Positions 14,594-21,851 of a stretch of 27,378 nucleotides of DNA are shown piece after piece; the stretch's first letter is position 1; each line of letters starts with the position of its first letter. Below the pieces are notes generated by a model, which worked only from the letters and a program-made list of their open reading frames with translations, was not told the origin of the DNA and made no database searches. This stretch comes from JAAFIP01 sp043766985. GTDB taxonomy: Bacteria > Pseudomonadota > Gammaproteobacteria > Burkholderiales > Burkholderiaceae_C. The translations under genes and the position numbers were made by a program. The DNA is taken from positions 1 to 27,378 of the forward strand of contig JAYUHM010000187.1 in assembly GCA_043766985.1 (NCBI GenBank), given 5' to 3'.

Positions 14594-15406
14594 TTAAACG
14601 CGGCCCATCGCAAACCCTTTGGCGATGTAGTTGCGCACAAACCAAATCACAATTGCACCGGGCACAATGGTCAACACACCGGCAGCGGCCAAGGTGGCCC
14701 AGTCCATGCCCGAGGCCGACACCGTCCGCGTCATGGTGGCCACAATCGGCTTGGCGTTCACACTGGTTAAGGTGCGCGCCAACAGTAGCTCCACCCAGCT
14801 GAACATGAAGCAGAAAAATGCCGCTACGCCTACACCGGCTTTGATGAGTGGCAGAAAAATAGTGACGAAAAACCGGGGGAACGAGTAGCCGTCGATATAT
14901 GCCGTCTCGTCAATCTCGCGGGGAATGCCACTCATAAACCCTTCCAGAATCCATACCGCCAGCGGCACGTTAAACAGCAAGTGCGCCAGTGCCACGGCCA
15001 GGTGCGTGTCCATCAAACCTACGGTGGTGTAGAGCTGAAAAAACGGCAGCAAAAATACCGCAGGCGGCGTCATGCGGTTGGTCAGCAACCAGAAAAACAC
15101 ATGCTTGTCGCCCAAAAAGCTGTAGCGCGAAAAGGCATAGGCTGCAGGCAAGGCCACGGTGATGGATATCACGGTATTGATCGCCACATAGATCAGGCTG
15201 TTGATATAGCCCGAGTACCACGACGGGTCGGTCAAAATGGTTTTGTAATTGGCCCAGGTAAAGTGCTGGGGAAACAGGGTGAAGCTGGCCACAATCTCGC
15301 TGTTCGTTTTGAACGACATATTGACCATCCAGTAGATGGGCAGCAAAGCGAAGATGATGTAGGCAACAAGAAAGATGCTGCGCTTTTGAAACTTGGGCTT
15401 AAGCAT
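14594..15406 (-). CDS. glpQ: Glycerol ABC transporter permease 2
   Basis: This gene encodes 270 residues of MalG-type binding-protein-dependent permease with about six membrane segments. The EAA loop that contacts the ATPases lies at about 158-188 (IPREIDETAYIDGYSFPRFF, then LPLIKAG). I chose the ATG at 15406 over the in-frame start at 15436 for two reasons: GGAGGG lies five bases upstream (15412-15417), and the gene then overlaps the end of glpP by 8 bp, which fits translational coupling. It forms the membrane pore with GlpP. Confidence 0.92.
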   Translation of the reverse strand: MLKPKFQKRSIFLVAYIIFALLPIYWMVNMSFKTNSEIVASFTLFPQHFTWANYKTILTDPSWYSGYINSLIYVAINTVISITVALPAAYAFSRYSFLGDKHVFFWLLTNRMTPPAVFLLPFFQLYTTVGLMDTHLAVALAHLLFNVPLAVWILEGFMSGIPREIDETAYIDGYSFPRFFVTIFLPLIKAGVGVAAFFCFMFSWVELLLARTLTSVNAKPIVATMTRTVSASGMDWATLAAAGVLTIVPGAIVIWFVRNYIAKGFAMGRV

Positions 15407-16292
15407 GGCCACCCTCCTTCTCTGCGGTACCGACACGCTGCATCCAGTTGTACAGAATAAAACACAGCAGCAAGATGATCAGGAAGTAAATCAACGAGAA
15501 CGCCGCCGCCGGGCCCAGGTCAAACTGGCCCACGGCTTTTTGCGTTAAAAACTGCGACAGGAAGGTGGTGGAGTTACCCGGCCCGCCGCCGGTCAATACA
15601 AAGGGCTCGGTATAAATCATGAAGCTGTCCATAAAACGCAGCAGCACGGCAATCATCAGCACGCCGCGCATTTTGGGCAGCTGCACATACCAAAACACCG
15701 CAAACTTGGAAGCCCCGTCAATACTGGCGGCCTGGTAATACGCGTCGGGAATAGAGCGCAAACCGGCGTAACCTAGCAAGGCGACCAGCGGTGTCCAGTG
15801 CCACACGTCCATCAGCAGCACCGTGAGCCAGGCGTGTAATGCGTTGCCGGTATAGCTGTAGTCAATCCCCAGACCCTGCAAGGCCGCGCCCATCAAACCA
15901 ATATCAGCTCGGCCAAAGATCTGCCAAATGGTGCCCACCACGTTCCACGGGATGAGCAGCGACAGCGCGACGATGACCAAGGTGACCGATGACTTCCAGC
16001 CTTGCGCGGGCATGGACAGTGCCAACAGAATGCCCAGCGGCAGCTCCACGGCCAGCACGGAGAACGAGAACGTGAGCTGGCGCCACAGCGCGCCGTGCAG
16101 CTCTTCATCGCGCATCACTTTGGCAAACCACTCTGTGCCTACAAACACCCTGCGCTCGGGCGAGATGATGTCTTGCACCGAATAGTTCACCACCGTCATG
16201 AGCGGCAAGATGGCAGAAAACGCCACGCACAGCAGCACCGGCAAGATCAAGAACCAGGCCTTTTGGTTGACGGGTTTGGTGGTGGTGCTCAT
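15399..16292 (-). CDS. glpP: Glycerol ABC transporter permease 1
   Basis: This gene encodes 297 residues of MalF-type sugar permease with six predicted membrane helices. The EAA loop is at about 178-208 (LRSIPDAYYQAASIDGASKF, then QLPKMRG). The ATG at 16292 is preferred over an upstream in-frame start at 16349: its ATGA overlaps the TGA stop of glpT, and GAGGAG at 16301-16306 is eight bases upstream. It pairs with GlpQ to form the translocation channel. The overlapping starts and stops across glpT, glpP and glpQ indicate a tightly coupled operon. Confidence 0.92.
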   Translation of the reverse strand: MSTTTKPVNQKAWFLILPVLLCVAFSAILPLMTVVNYSVQDIISPERRVFVGTEWFAKVMRDEELHGALWRQLTFSFSVLAVELPLGILLALSMPAQGWKSSVTLVIVALSLLIPWNVVGTIWQIFGRADIGLMGAALQGLGIDYSYTGNALHAWLTVLLMDVWHWTPLVALLGYAGLRSIPDAYYQAASIDGASKFAVFWYVQLPKMRGVLMIAVLLRFMDSFMIYTEPFVLTGGGPGNSTTFLSQFLTQKAVGQFDLGPAAAFSLIYFLIILLLCFILYNWMQRVGTAEKEGGHA

Positions 16293-17365
16293 GCCACGAT
16301 CTCCTCGTTTTTGTACATGCAGGTGTGCTCGCCGAGCACGCGCAGCCACACGGCATCACCTTTGCGCCACTGGGCTGCGTCGGCTGGCAAGCGCGCCTTG
16401 ACGGTGTGGCCGGCGATGGTGGCGCTTAAGATGACATGCGTGCCAACGTCTTGCACTTGCGACACGGTCATTGGCAGCGCACCAGCCGTGTTTTCGGAAG
16501 CGAGAGACACGTACTCTGGCCGTATCCCCAGTTTGATGTCCCCATCTGGCAGCTCTCGCCCAGCTGGCAATGCCAGCGCCATACCCGCTACGCGTACCTT
16601 GTCCATTTCCACCTGACCAGGCAAAAAGTTCATGCCAGGCGAGCCAATGAAATGGCCCACAAAGGTATGGCTGGGCCGCTCAAACAAATCTGCTGCCGAC
16701 CCCATTTGTACCGCGCGGCCACGCGTCATCACCACCACCTGGTCAGCAAAGGTCAGAGCCTCCACCTGGTCATGCGTGACATAAATCAAGGTGAGTTTGA
16801 GCTCATGGTGAATCTGCTTGAGCTTGCGGCGCAGTTGCCATTTCAGGTGCGGGTCAATCACCGTCAGGGGCTCATCAAACAGCACGGCCGACACGTCGTC
16901 GCGCACCAGGCCACGGCCCAAAGATATCTTTTGTTTGGCATCGGCCGCCAAACCCGCAGCGCGTTGGTTGAGCTGGCCGCTCATCTCCAGCATCTCGGCT
17001 ATCGCGCCTACCCGCTTGTTGATTTGCTCTTTGGGCATTTTGCGGTTGCGCAGCGGAAACGCCAAGTTCTCGTACACCGTCATGGTGTCGTAAATCACCG
17101 GAAACTGAAACACCTGCGCGATGTTGCGCTCTTGCGGTGTGGCGCGCGTGACGTCTTTGCCGTCAAAGCGCACGCTGCCTTGCGAGGGTGCCACCAGCCC
17201 CGACATAATGTTGAGCATGGTGGTTTTACCGCAGCCCGATGGCCCCAGTAATGCGTAGGCACCGCCGTTTTCAAAGGTCATTCTCAAAGGCAGCAACGCG
17301 TAGTCGCTGTCGTGCATCGGGTTCTTTTTGTAGGCGTGCGCCAAATCGAGTTCAATGCGTGCCAT
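16289..17365 (-). CDS. glpT: Glycerol ABC transporter ATPase with degenerate signature motif
   Basis: This gene encodes 358 residues: an ABC nucleotide-binding domain (about 1-240) and a C-terminal OB-type regulatory domain like MalK/UgpC. Walker A is GPSGCGKTT (41-49), the Q-loop is Gln87, Walker B is AVLFDEP (160-166) and the switch histidine is His198 (VTHDQ). The ABC signature is not LSGGQ; the region reads ADAKQKISLGRG (about 141-152). I recall a similar signature in rhizobial GlpT. The ATG at 17365 is preferred to the longer frame from 17473: GGAGGG lies at 17373-17378, and the start then follows the glpS stop by one base. It probably works as a heterodimer with GlpS. The symbol is the rhizobial ABC name, not the enteric glycerol-3-phosphate antiporter. 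Confidence 0.9.
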   Translation of the reverse strand: MARIELDLAHAYKKNPMHDSDYALLPLRMTFENGGAYALLGPSGCGKTTMLNIMSGLVAPSQGSVRFDGKDVTRATPQERNIAQVFQFPVIYDTMTVYENLAFPLRNRKMPKEQINKRVGAIAEMLEMSGQLNQRAAGLAADAKQKISLGRGLVRDDVSAVLFDEPLTVIDPHLKWQLRRKLKQIHHELKLTLIYVTHDQVEALTFADQVVVMTRGRAVQMGSAADLFERPSHTFVGHFIGSPGMNFLPGQVEMDKVRVAGMALALPAGRELPDGDIKLGIRPEYVSLASENTAGALPMTVSQVQDVGTHVILSATIAGHTVKARLPADAAQWRKGDAVWLRVLGEHTCMYKNEEIVA

Positions 17366-17366
17366 G

Positions 17367-18440
17367 CTAGCGCCCTCCGCCGCGCACGGGCGCCTGCACC
17401 AGCAGACCAGCGGCATCAAACAAATACACCTGTGAGGGATGGAAATACAAAGGCACCGCCGCGCCCAAATCAAAGTGGTGCACGCCTGTCAGCTGTGCTA
17501 CCAGTTCACCCACGGGTGTGGAGGCATGCACAAACGTGTCAGACCCAGAAATTTCGGCCAGCTCTACTTTGCCTGCCAGCGTGGTATCGCCTGGCTTTGC
17601 GGTCACGCTGATGGCGCTGGCACGCAGCCCTACCGTTAATTGCTGCGTTGCCAAACTGGGCAGGCCCATGGCCAGCATTGGCCCGCCATGCAACTGCACG
17701 CCACCTGCGCCCGCACTGGCCTGCAGCAAATTCATCGGCGGGTCGCTGAAGGCGCGGGCCACGCGCAGCGAATGGGGCTTGTGAAAAACCTCTGCGGTGG
17801 GCCCGTACTGCAACAGCTCGCCGGTGTCCATCACCGCCGTGTAGCCGCCCAGCAAAAGCGCCTCACCCGGCTCGGTGGTCGCGTAGATGACGGTGGAGTC
17901 CCCCGCCGCAAACAGGGCACTGAGCTCATCGCGCAGCTCTTCGCGCAACTTATAGTCCAGGTTTACCAGCGGCTCGTCCAGCAGCATCAAGGGTGCGCCT
18001 TTGGCCAGCGCCCGCGCCAAAGCCACCCGCTGCTGCTGCCCGCCCGACAACTCGGCCGGGTAGCGGTCTAAAAACATGTCGATGTGCAGCTTTTCGGCCA
18101 GCGCCCGCACGCGCTGGTCTATGTTTTTTTCGCCGCGTAACTTTAGGGGCGAGGCGATGTTGTCGTGCACTTTGAGCGACGGGTAGTTAATAAACTGCTG
18201 GTACACCATGGCCACGTCGCGCTCGCGCACCGGCGTGCCGACCACATTTTTGCCATCCACCAGTACTCGCCCGGCCGTGGGTACGTCCAGCCCAGCCATG
18301 ATGCGCATCAGGCTGGTTTTACCGGCCTGCGTGGCCCCCAGCAGCACCGTGACGGCCCCGCTGCGGGGTGCCAAGTCCATGTCGTACAGCCAGGCTTGCG
18401 GGCCCACTTTTTTGCTGATCTTCTCCAAAGTCAACTGCAT
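17367..18440 (-). CDS. glpS: Glycerol ABC transporter ATPase lacking the switch histidine
   Basis: This gene encodes 357 residues from the ATG at 18440; a GTG directly before it (18443) is an alternative start. It has an ABC domain and a C-terminal MalK-type regulatory domain. Walker A is the unusual GATQAGKTS (35-43), the signature is canonical LSGGQQQR (131-138) and Walker B is LMLLDEP (151-157). The H-loop reads YATTEP where GlpT has YVTHDQ, so the switch histidine is replaced by Thr189. This complements the defect in GlpT, implying one working and one degenerate composite ATP site. It is the first gene of the operon. AAAGGTG about eight bases upstream is a modest ribosome binding site. 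Confidence 0.9.
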   Translation of the reverse strand: MQLTLEKISKKVGPQAWLYDMDLAPRSGAVTVLLGATQAGKTSLMRIMAGLDVPTAGRVLVDGKNVVGTPVRERDVAMVYQQFINYPSLKVHDNIASPLKLRGEKNIDQRVRALAEKLHIDMFLDRYPAELSGGQQQRVALARALAKGAPLMLLDEPLVNLDYKLREELRDELSALFAAGDSTVIYATTEPGEALLLGGYTAVMDTGELLQYGPTAEVFHKPHSLRVARAFSDPPMNLLQASAGAGGVQLHGGPMLAMGLPSLATQQLTVGLRASAISVTAKPGDTTLAGKVELAEISGSDTFVHASTPVGELVAQLTGVHHFDLGAAVPLYFHPSQVYLFDAAGLLVQAPVRGGGR

Positions 18441-18458
18441 CACACACCTTTATCAAAT

Positions 18459-18474
18459 TGTGCAAAAAATCACA
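18459..18474. promoter_or_regulatory. CRP-like palindrome in the glpS/glpR divergent region
   Basis: TGTGC-AAAAAA-TCACA at 18459-18474 matches the CRP/Vfr consensus TGTGA-N6-TCACA in nine of ten conserved bases. It lies 18 bp upstream of the glpS ATG, on the glpS side of the 157-bp divergent promoter region. So close to the start, a bound regulator would more likely repress glpS or act on the glpR-glpK promoter. Which CRP-family protein would bind is unknown. Confidence 0.45.
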
Positions 18475-18553
18475 CGCCCTGCTTTCGATTGCGATGATTG
18501 TTGTTCGTTACCATTCTTTTAGCCTTGGTATTTACCCTAAAAATGTTCTTTTC

Positions 18554-18584
18554 TTTTCGTTTTATGGGTATTTCGCGTCGTTTG
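18554..18584. promoter_or_regulatory. Possible DeoR/GlpR operator cluster
   Basis: TTTCG occurs at 18555-18559 and 18571-18575, with TCGTTT at 18578-18583, just upstream of the glpR start. Further TTTCG and TTCG tracts lie at 18483-18487 and 18504-18507. DeoR-family repressors commonly bind repeated TTTCG or TTCGTT motifs. The spacing here is irregular, so this is a candidate only, but autoregulation and control of both divergent units would be expected. Confidence 0.35.
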
Positions 18585-18600
18585 GACTGAAAATACCGCC

Positions 18601-19368
18601 ATGAATCCAAACCCCCGACAGCTCACTTTGTTGACCGAAGTCAACGCGCTGGGCTCCGTGACCGTGGAGCAACTGGCCGACAAACTCGGCGTCACTTTGC
18701 AAACCGTTCGGCGTGATGTGCAGCGTTTGGCCGACGAAGGGTTGCTTGCGCGCTTTCATGGTGGCGTGCGGGTGCCTGGCTCTACCGTTGAGAATATTGC
18801 GCACCAGCAGCGGGAAAGTCTGCATGCCCAAGGCAAGGCCCGCATTGCCCGTGCTGTGGCCCAGGCCGTGCCCAACGGCTGCTCGCTGGTGCTGAACATT
18901 GGCACCACCACCGAGGCCATCGCCCGGGCGCTGCTGCAGCACGAGGGGCTGCGGGTGATCACCAACAACCTGAACGTGGCCACTATTCTGAGCGCCAACC
19001 CCAAGAGCGAGGTGATCGTGGTGGGCGGGGTGGTGCGTGGCCGTGACCGCGGCATTATTGGCGAGGCAGCGGTCGACTTTATTCGCCAGTTCAAGGTGGA
19101 TATCGCGCTGATGGGCATTTCTGGCATTGAGGCTGACGGCTCGCTGCGCGACTACGACTACCGCGAGGTAAAGGTCTCGCAAACCATCATTGCGCACGCG
19201 CGTGAGGTATGGGTGGCAGCCGACGCCAGCAAGTTCAACCGCCCAGCCATGGTCGAGGTGGCCAACCTGTCCCAGATTGACCGCCTGTTTACCGACGCCC
19301 CGCCGCCCGAACCCTTCCCGGCGCTGCTGGCCCAAGCGCAGGTGCGCTATGAGGTAACGCTTGCCTGA
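18601..19368 (+). CDS. glpR: DeoR/GlpR-family transcriptional regulator
   Basis: This gene encodes 255 residues, typical for DeoR regulators. The N-terminal winged helix-turn-helix spans about 5-57 (SVTVEQLADKLGVTLQTVRRDVQRL, shown in part, then DEGLLARFHGGV). The C-terminal sugar-phosphate sensor has NIGTTTEA, ITNNLNVA, VVVGGVVRGRD and AADASKFNRPAM. GlpR proteins bind glycerol 3-phosphate, which relieves repression. It is divergent from glpS and 45 bp upstream of glpK, so it likely controls both. There is no clear ribosome binding site before the ATG, but the HTH begins at once, so an upstream start is unlikely. Confidence 0.93.
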   Translation: MNPNPRQLTLLTEVNALGSVTVEQLADKLGVTLQTVRRDVQRLADEGLLARFHGGVRVPGSTVENIAHQQRESLHAQGKARIARAVAQAVPNGCSLVLNIGTTTEAIARALLQHEGLRVITNNLNVATILSANPKSEVIVVGGVVRGRDRGIIGEAAVDFIRQFKVDIALMGISGIEADGSLRDYDYREVKVSQTIIAHAREVWVAADASKFNRPAMVEVANLSQIDRLFTDAPPPEPFPALLAQAQVRYEVTLA

Positions 19369-19413
19369 GCGGGCAGTCTCTAGTACTGTCATCACTTTTT
19401 CAACGGTGCATCC

Positions 19414-20919
19414 ATGACCTATCTGCTCGCACTCGACCAAGGTACCTCCAGCTCCCGCAGCATTGTGTTTGACGCGCGTGGCCAAACGGTGGCCACCGCG
19501 CAGCAGGAGCTGACGCAAATCTACCCGCAGCCTGGCTGGGTAGAGCACGACCCGCTGGAGATATGGCGCACCCAGCTGGCCACCGCGCGCGAGGTGCTTA
19601 CCAAGGCGGGCATCCAGGCCAGCGAGGTGCGCGCTATTGGCATTACCAACCAGCGCGAGACCACCGTGGTGTGGCACCGCAAAACCGGTGTGCCCGTGCA
19701 CCACGCCATCGTCTGGCAAGACCGCCGGGCCGAGCCTACCTGCGTTGCTCTGCGCGAACGCGGCCTGGCAGAGGTGATCCAGCGCAAAACCGGGCTGCTG
19801 GTAGACGCCTATTTTTCTGGCACCAAGCTCAAGTGGATTTTGGATAACGTACCCCGCGCCCGCCAACTTGCCGAGAACGGCGAGCTGGCCTTTGGCACGG
19901 TAGACAGCTGGCTGATGTGGCAACTGACCGGCGGCGTAGTGCACGCCACAGATGTGAGCAATGCGTCCCGCACCATGCTGTTTAACGTGCACAGCAACCA
20001 GTGGGATGCCGAGCTGCTGAACGCCCTGGACATTCCGGCCAATATGCTGCCCACGGTCAAACCGTCCAGCGCCCACTACGGCGAGGTGCTGCCTGACCTG
20101 CTGGGGCACGCCATCCCCATAGGCGGGGTAGCGGGCGACCAGCAGAGTGCCTTGTTTGGCCAGGCCTGCTTTAAAGCCGGCATGGTGAAGAACACCTATG
20201 GCACGGGCTGTTTTATGCTGATGCACACGGGGAATAAGTTCCAAACATCCGCCAACGGTTTGATCACCACCAGCGCTGCGCAAACCACGGTAACGCCCGA
20301 ATACGCCATGGAGGGCAGCGTGTTTGTGGGCGGCGCGGTAGTGCAATGGCTGCGCGACGGCCTGCACGCTATCCAGGGCAGTGGCCAGGTGCAGGCGCTG
20401 GCAGAAAGCGTGCCCGACTCGGGCGGCGTGATGGTGGTGCCCGCCTTTACCGGCCTGGGCGCGCCCTACTGGAAACCCGATGCCCGCGGCACCATCACCG
20501 GCCTGACCCGCGGCAGCACGGTGGCGCACATCGCACGCGCCGCGCTGGAGAGCATTGCCTACCAAAGCGCTGCCCTGCTACTGGCCATGAGCCGCGACGC
20601 CGTGGCCGCAGGCGGCGCTGCCGTGGCCGAGCTGCGGGTAGATGGCGGCGCCTGCGTGAATGACTTGTTGATGCAGTTTCAAGCAGACTTGCTAGGCATA
20701 CCCGTGGTGCGCCCCGCCGTCACAGAAACCACGGCGCTGGGTGCGGCTTACCTGGCAGGCTTGTCCACAGGCGTCTACCAAAGCACCAACGAGCTGTCCG
20801 CCCTGTGGCGCGCCGAGCGGCGCTTTTTGCCGACGCTGGATACGGCCCGGGCTAAAGAGCTGATGCTGCGCTGGGAGCATGCGGTGCGGCAAACCACGCT
20901 GGGTGCGGAGGCGGGTTAG
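19414..20919 (+). CDS. glpK: Glycerol kinase
   Basis: This gene encodes 501 residues, the usual length for this FGGY-family kinase, which makes sn-glycerol 3-phosphate from glycerol and ATP in the cytoplasm. Visible motifs are ALDQGTSSSR (6-15), NQRET (79-83, glycerol contacts), YFSGTKLKWIL (133-143, first FGGY signature), GDQQSALFG (241-249, with the catalytic Asp), YGTGCFML and GLGAPYWKPDARG. By my alignment to E. coli GlpK, the fructose-1,6-bisphosphate loop GTR reads GHA at 231-233, and the EIIA-Glc contact glutamate is not conserved. Classical allosteric control is therefore probably absent. It is co-oriented with glpR and supplies the substrate for GlpD. Confidence 0.97.
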   Translation: MTYLLALDQGTSSSRSIVFDARGQTVATAQQELTQIYPQPGWVEHDPLEIWRTQLATAREVLTKAGIQASEVRAIGITNQRETTVVWHRKTGVPVHHAIVWQDRRAEPTCVALRERGLAEVIQRKTGLLVDAYFSGTKLKWILDNVPRARQLAENGELAFGTVDSWLMWQLTGGVVHATDVSNASRTMLFNVHSNQWDAELLNALDIPANMLPTVKPSSAHYGEVLPDLLGHAIPIGGVAGDQQSALFGQACFKAGMVKNTYGTGCFMLMHTGNKFQTSANGLITTSAAQTTVTPEYAMEGSVFVGGAVVQWLRDGLHAIQGSGQVQALAESVPDSGGVMVVPAFTGLGAPYWKPDARGTITGLTRGSTVAHIARAALESIAYQSAALLLAMSRDAVAAGGAAVAELRVDGGACVNDLLMQFQADLLGIPVVRPAVTETTALGAAYLAGLSTGVYQSTNELSALWRAERRFLPTLDTARAKELMLRWEHAVRQTTLGAEAG

Positions 20920-20952
20920 GTAGTTCCTTTGGCAATGGACACTACTAATAAC

Positions 20953-20977
20953 ATAGCAGTTTGTGCTATTTTCTATT
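20953..20977 (+). terminator. Probable terminator after glpK
   Basis: ATAGCA (20953-20958), a five-base loop and TGCTAT (20964-20969) form a perfect 6-bp stem followed by TTTCTATT. It lies 33 bp past the glpK stop. The short AT-rich stem makes it a weak to moderate terminator. Confidence 0.5.
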
Positions 20978-20983
20978 GGGCTA
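20953..20983 (+). repeat. Dispersed intergenic repeat, copy downstream of glpK
   Basis: This is the second copy of the 31-bp element found at 10592-10622, in the same orientation relative to the upstream gene. Blocks ATAGC, TTTGTGC, TCTATTGG and CTA are shared, and it overlaps the predicted terminator. Confidence 0.55.
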
Positions 20984-21308
20984 CAGCCTGATTTTCATGT
21001 GAAGATGCCGCTCGAAGCGGGTTGGCTGGCGGCAGCTCGGAAACTTGTGCTGCAAAAATCTTGCGAAAACACCTTGTCTCCGCGCCTTTCTCCATATTTT
21101 TCATCCCAAGCACGCCGAACTACCGCTTAACTGGCGTTGCATCGCTCTGTGGTGCGCACAGTGGTCGCTATTACAAGCTTTTTAGCCCTCTAGCCCAAAA
21201 GAATTTTGCGGAAGTAGCTGCGAATTTAGTAGCGAAACGCCTGCCAAAGATTCACCCAAGCCGTTCGTTTAGGCGACTCCGTTGCGGCAGCGGGCCCGCG
21301 ACAGCGCA

Positions 21309-21533
21309 CTAAGCAGCCTGAGGCCAATTGATCTGCACTTTTCGACTATTCGCAAGACAGTCGCGCAAGTACAAATTAATCAAGCTCTGGTACGGCACCC
21401 CCACCTGGTCAGCCATCGCTTTGAAATACTGCACAACGTCATCTGACAGGCGCATAGTGACAGGCTTCTTCAGCTTGGAAGCGTAGGGGTTTTTGCGGGA
21501 CTTCAGTTTAGAGAGATCGTATTCTGCTTTCAT
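21309..21533 (-). CDS. brnA: BrnA/CopG-family antitoxin
   Basis: This gene encodes 74 residues. The C-terminal half is a ribbon-helix-helix-like segment (KKPVTMRLSDDVVQYFKAMAD, shown as its core, then YQSLINLYLRDCL), as in BrnA and CopG-type antitoxins. The basic N-terminus (SKLKSRKNPYASKLKK) is typical of the toxin-binding part. It overlaps brnT by an ATGA, so it is translationally coupled. It should neutralise BrnT and repress the shared promoter. Confidence 0.85.
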   Translation of the reverse strand: MKAEYDLSKLKSRKNPYASKLKKPVTMRLSDDVVQYFKAMADQVGVPYQSLINLYLRDCLANSRKVQINWPQAA

Positions 21534-21817
21534 AGGTGTGCACCTGAGTAAAACGCGCCTTCGCGCTTGGTTGCTTTGCGTGCCGAGATGATTCGAATAG
21601 CCGCACCGTGATCACGTTCGCAATGGCAAACGATGAGCAGCTTAGCCCCTACACTCATCCCAAGCATCAAGAAGCGTTCTTCGTCGGAAGAATGGTCTGC
21701 ATCAAAGAACTGAACGCCGAATTCATCGAAAAATATCGATTTCGCTTCTTCAAAAGACACTTGATGCTTCTTGAGGTTTGCAGCTGCTTTAGCCTCGTCC
21801 CATTCGAATTCAATCAT
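21530..21817 (-). CDS. brnT: BrnT-family ribonuclease toxin
   Basis: This gene encodes 95 residues with BrnT hallmarks: FEWDEAKAAANLKKHQVSFEEA at the N-terminus (core FEWDEAK, KHQVSFEEA), then DEERFLMLGMS, LLIVCHCER and the terminal RIISARKATKREGAFY. BrnT is a RelE-fold ribonuclease that halts translation when unbound. The start is fixed by the FEWD motif at residues 4-7. There is no Shine-Dalgarno sequence, and the predicted -10 box lies only six bases upstream, so the message may be leaderless. The toxin gene precedes the antitoxin, as usual for brnTA. Confidence 0.9.
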   Translation of the reverse strand: MIEFEWDEAKAAANLKKHQVSFEEAKSIFFDEFGVQFFDADHSSDEERFLMLGMSVGAKLLIVCHCERDHGAAIRIISARKATKREGAFYSGAHL

Positions 21818-21823
21818 ATGTAC

Positions 21824-21851
21824 ATTGTATTTATAATTTTTCGCTAGTCAA
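21824..21851 (-). promoter_or_regulatory. Predicted brnT promoter
   Basis: On the minus strand, TTGACT (21851-21846), a 16-base spacer and TACAAT (21829-21824) match sigma-70 boxes in five of six bases each. Six bases separate the -10 from the brnT ATG at 21817, so transcription would start at or next to the ATG. The palindrome ATGTACAT (21818-21825) overlaps the -10 and is a plausible BrnA operator. Confidence 0.6.

Larger units (their letters stand above)
20920..21308. other. Gene-poor region between glpK and brnA
   Basis: Apart from the terminator and repeat at its left end, I see no supported gene. A 96-codon plus-strand frame at 21022-21312 overlaps the brnA end, has no ribosome binding site, and gives a protein with no recognisable motif (rich in Ser, Arg, Ala). 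It is not annotated. GCTTAAC at 21125 resembles an integron attC half-site but has no matching partner. Confidence 0.5.

Noticed and set aside
18562..20565. 667-codon minus-strand frame opposite glpR and glpK
   Set aside because: It covers two well-supported plus-strand genes and yields a His/Gly/Arg-rich product with no motif. It is typical of antisense frames in GC-rich DNA.
21022..21312. 96-codon plus-strand frame before brnA
   Set aside because: There is no ribosome binding site and no family motif, and its end overlaps the brnA coding end. It is probably chance.
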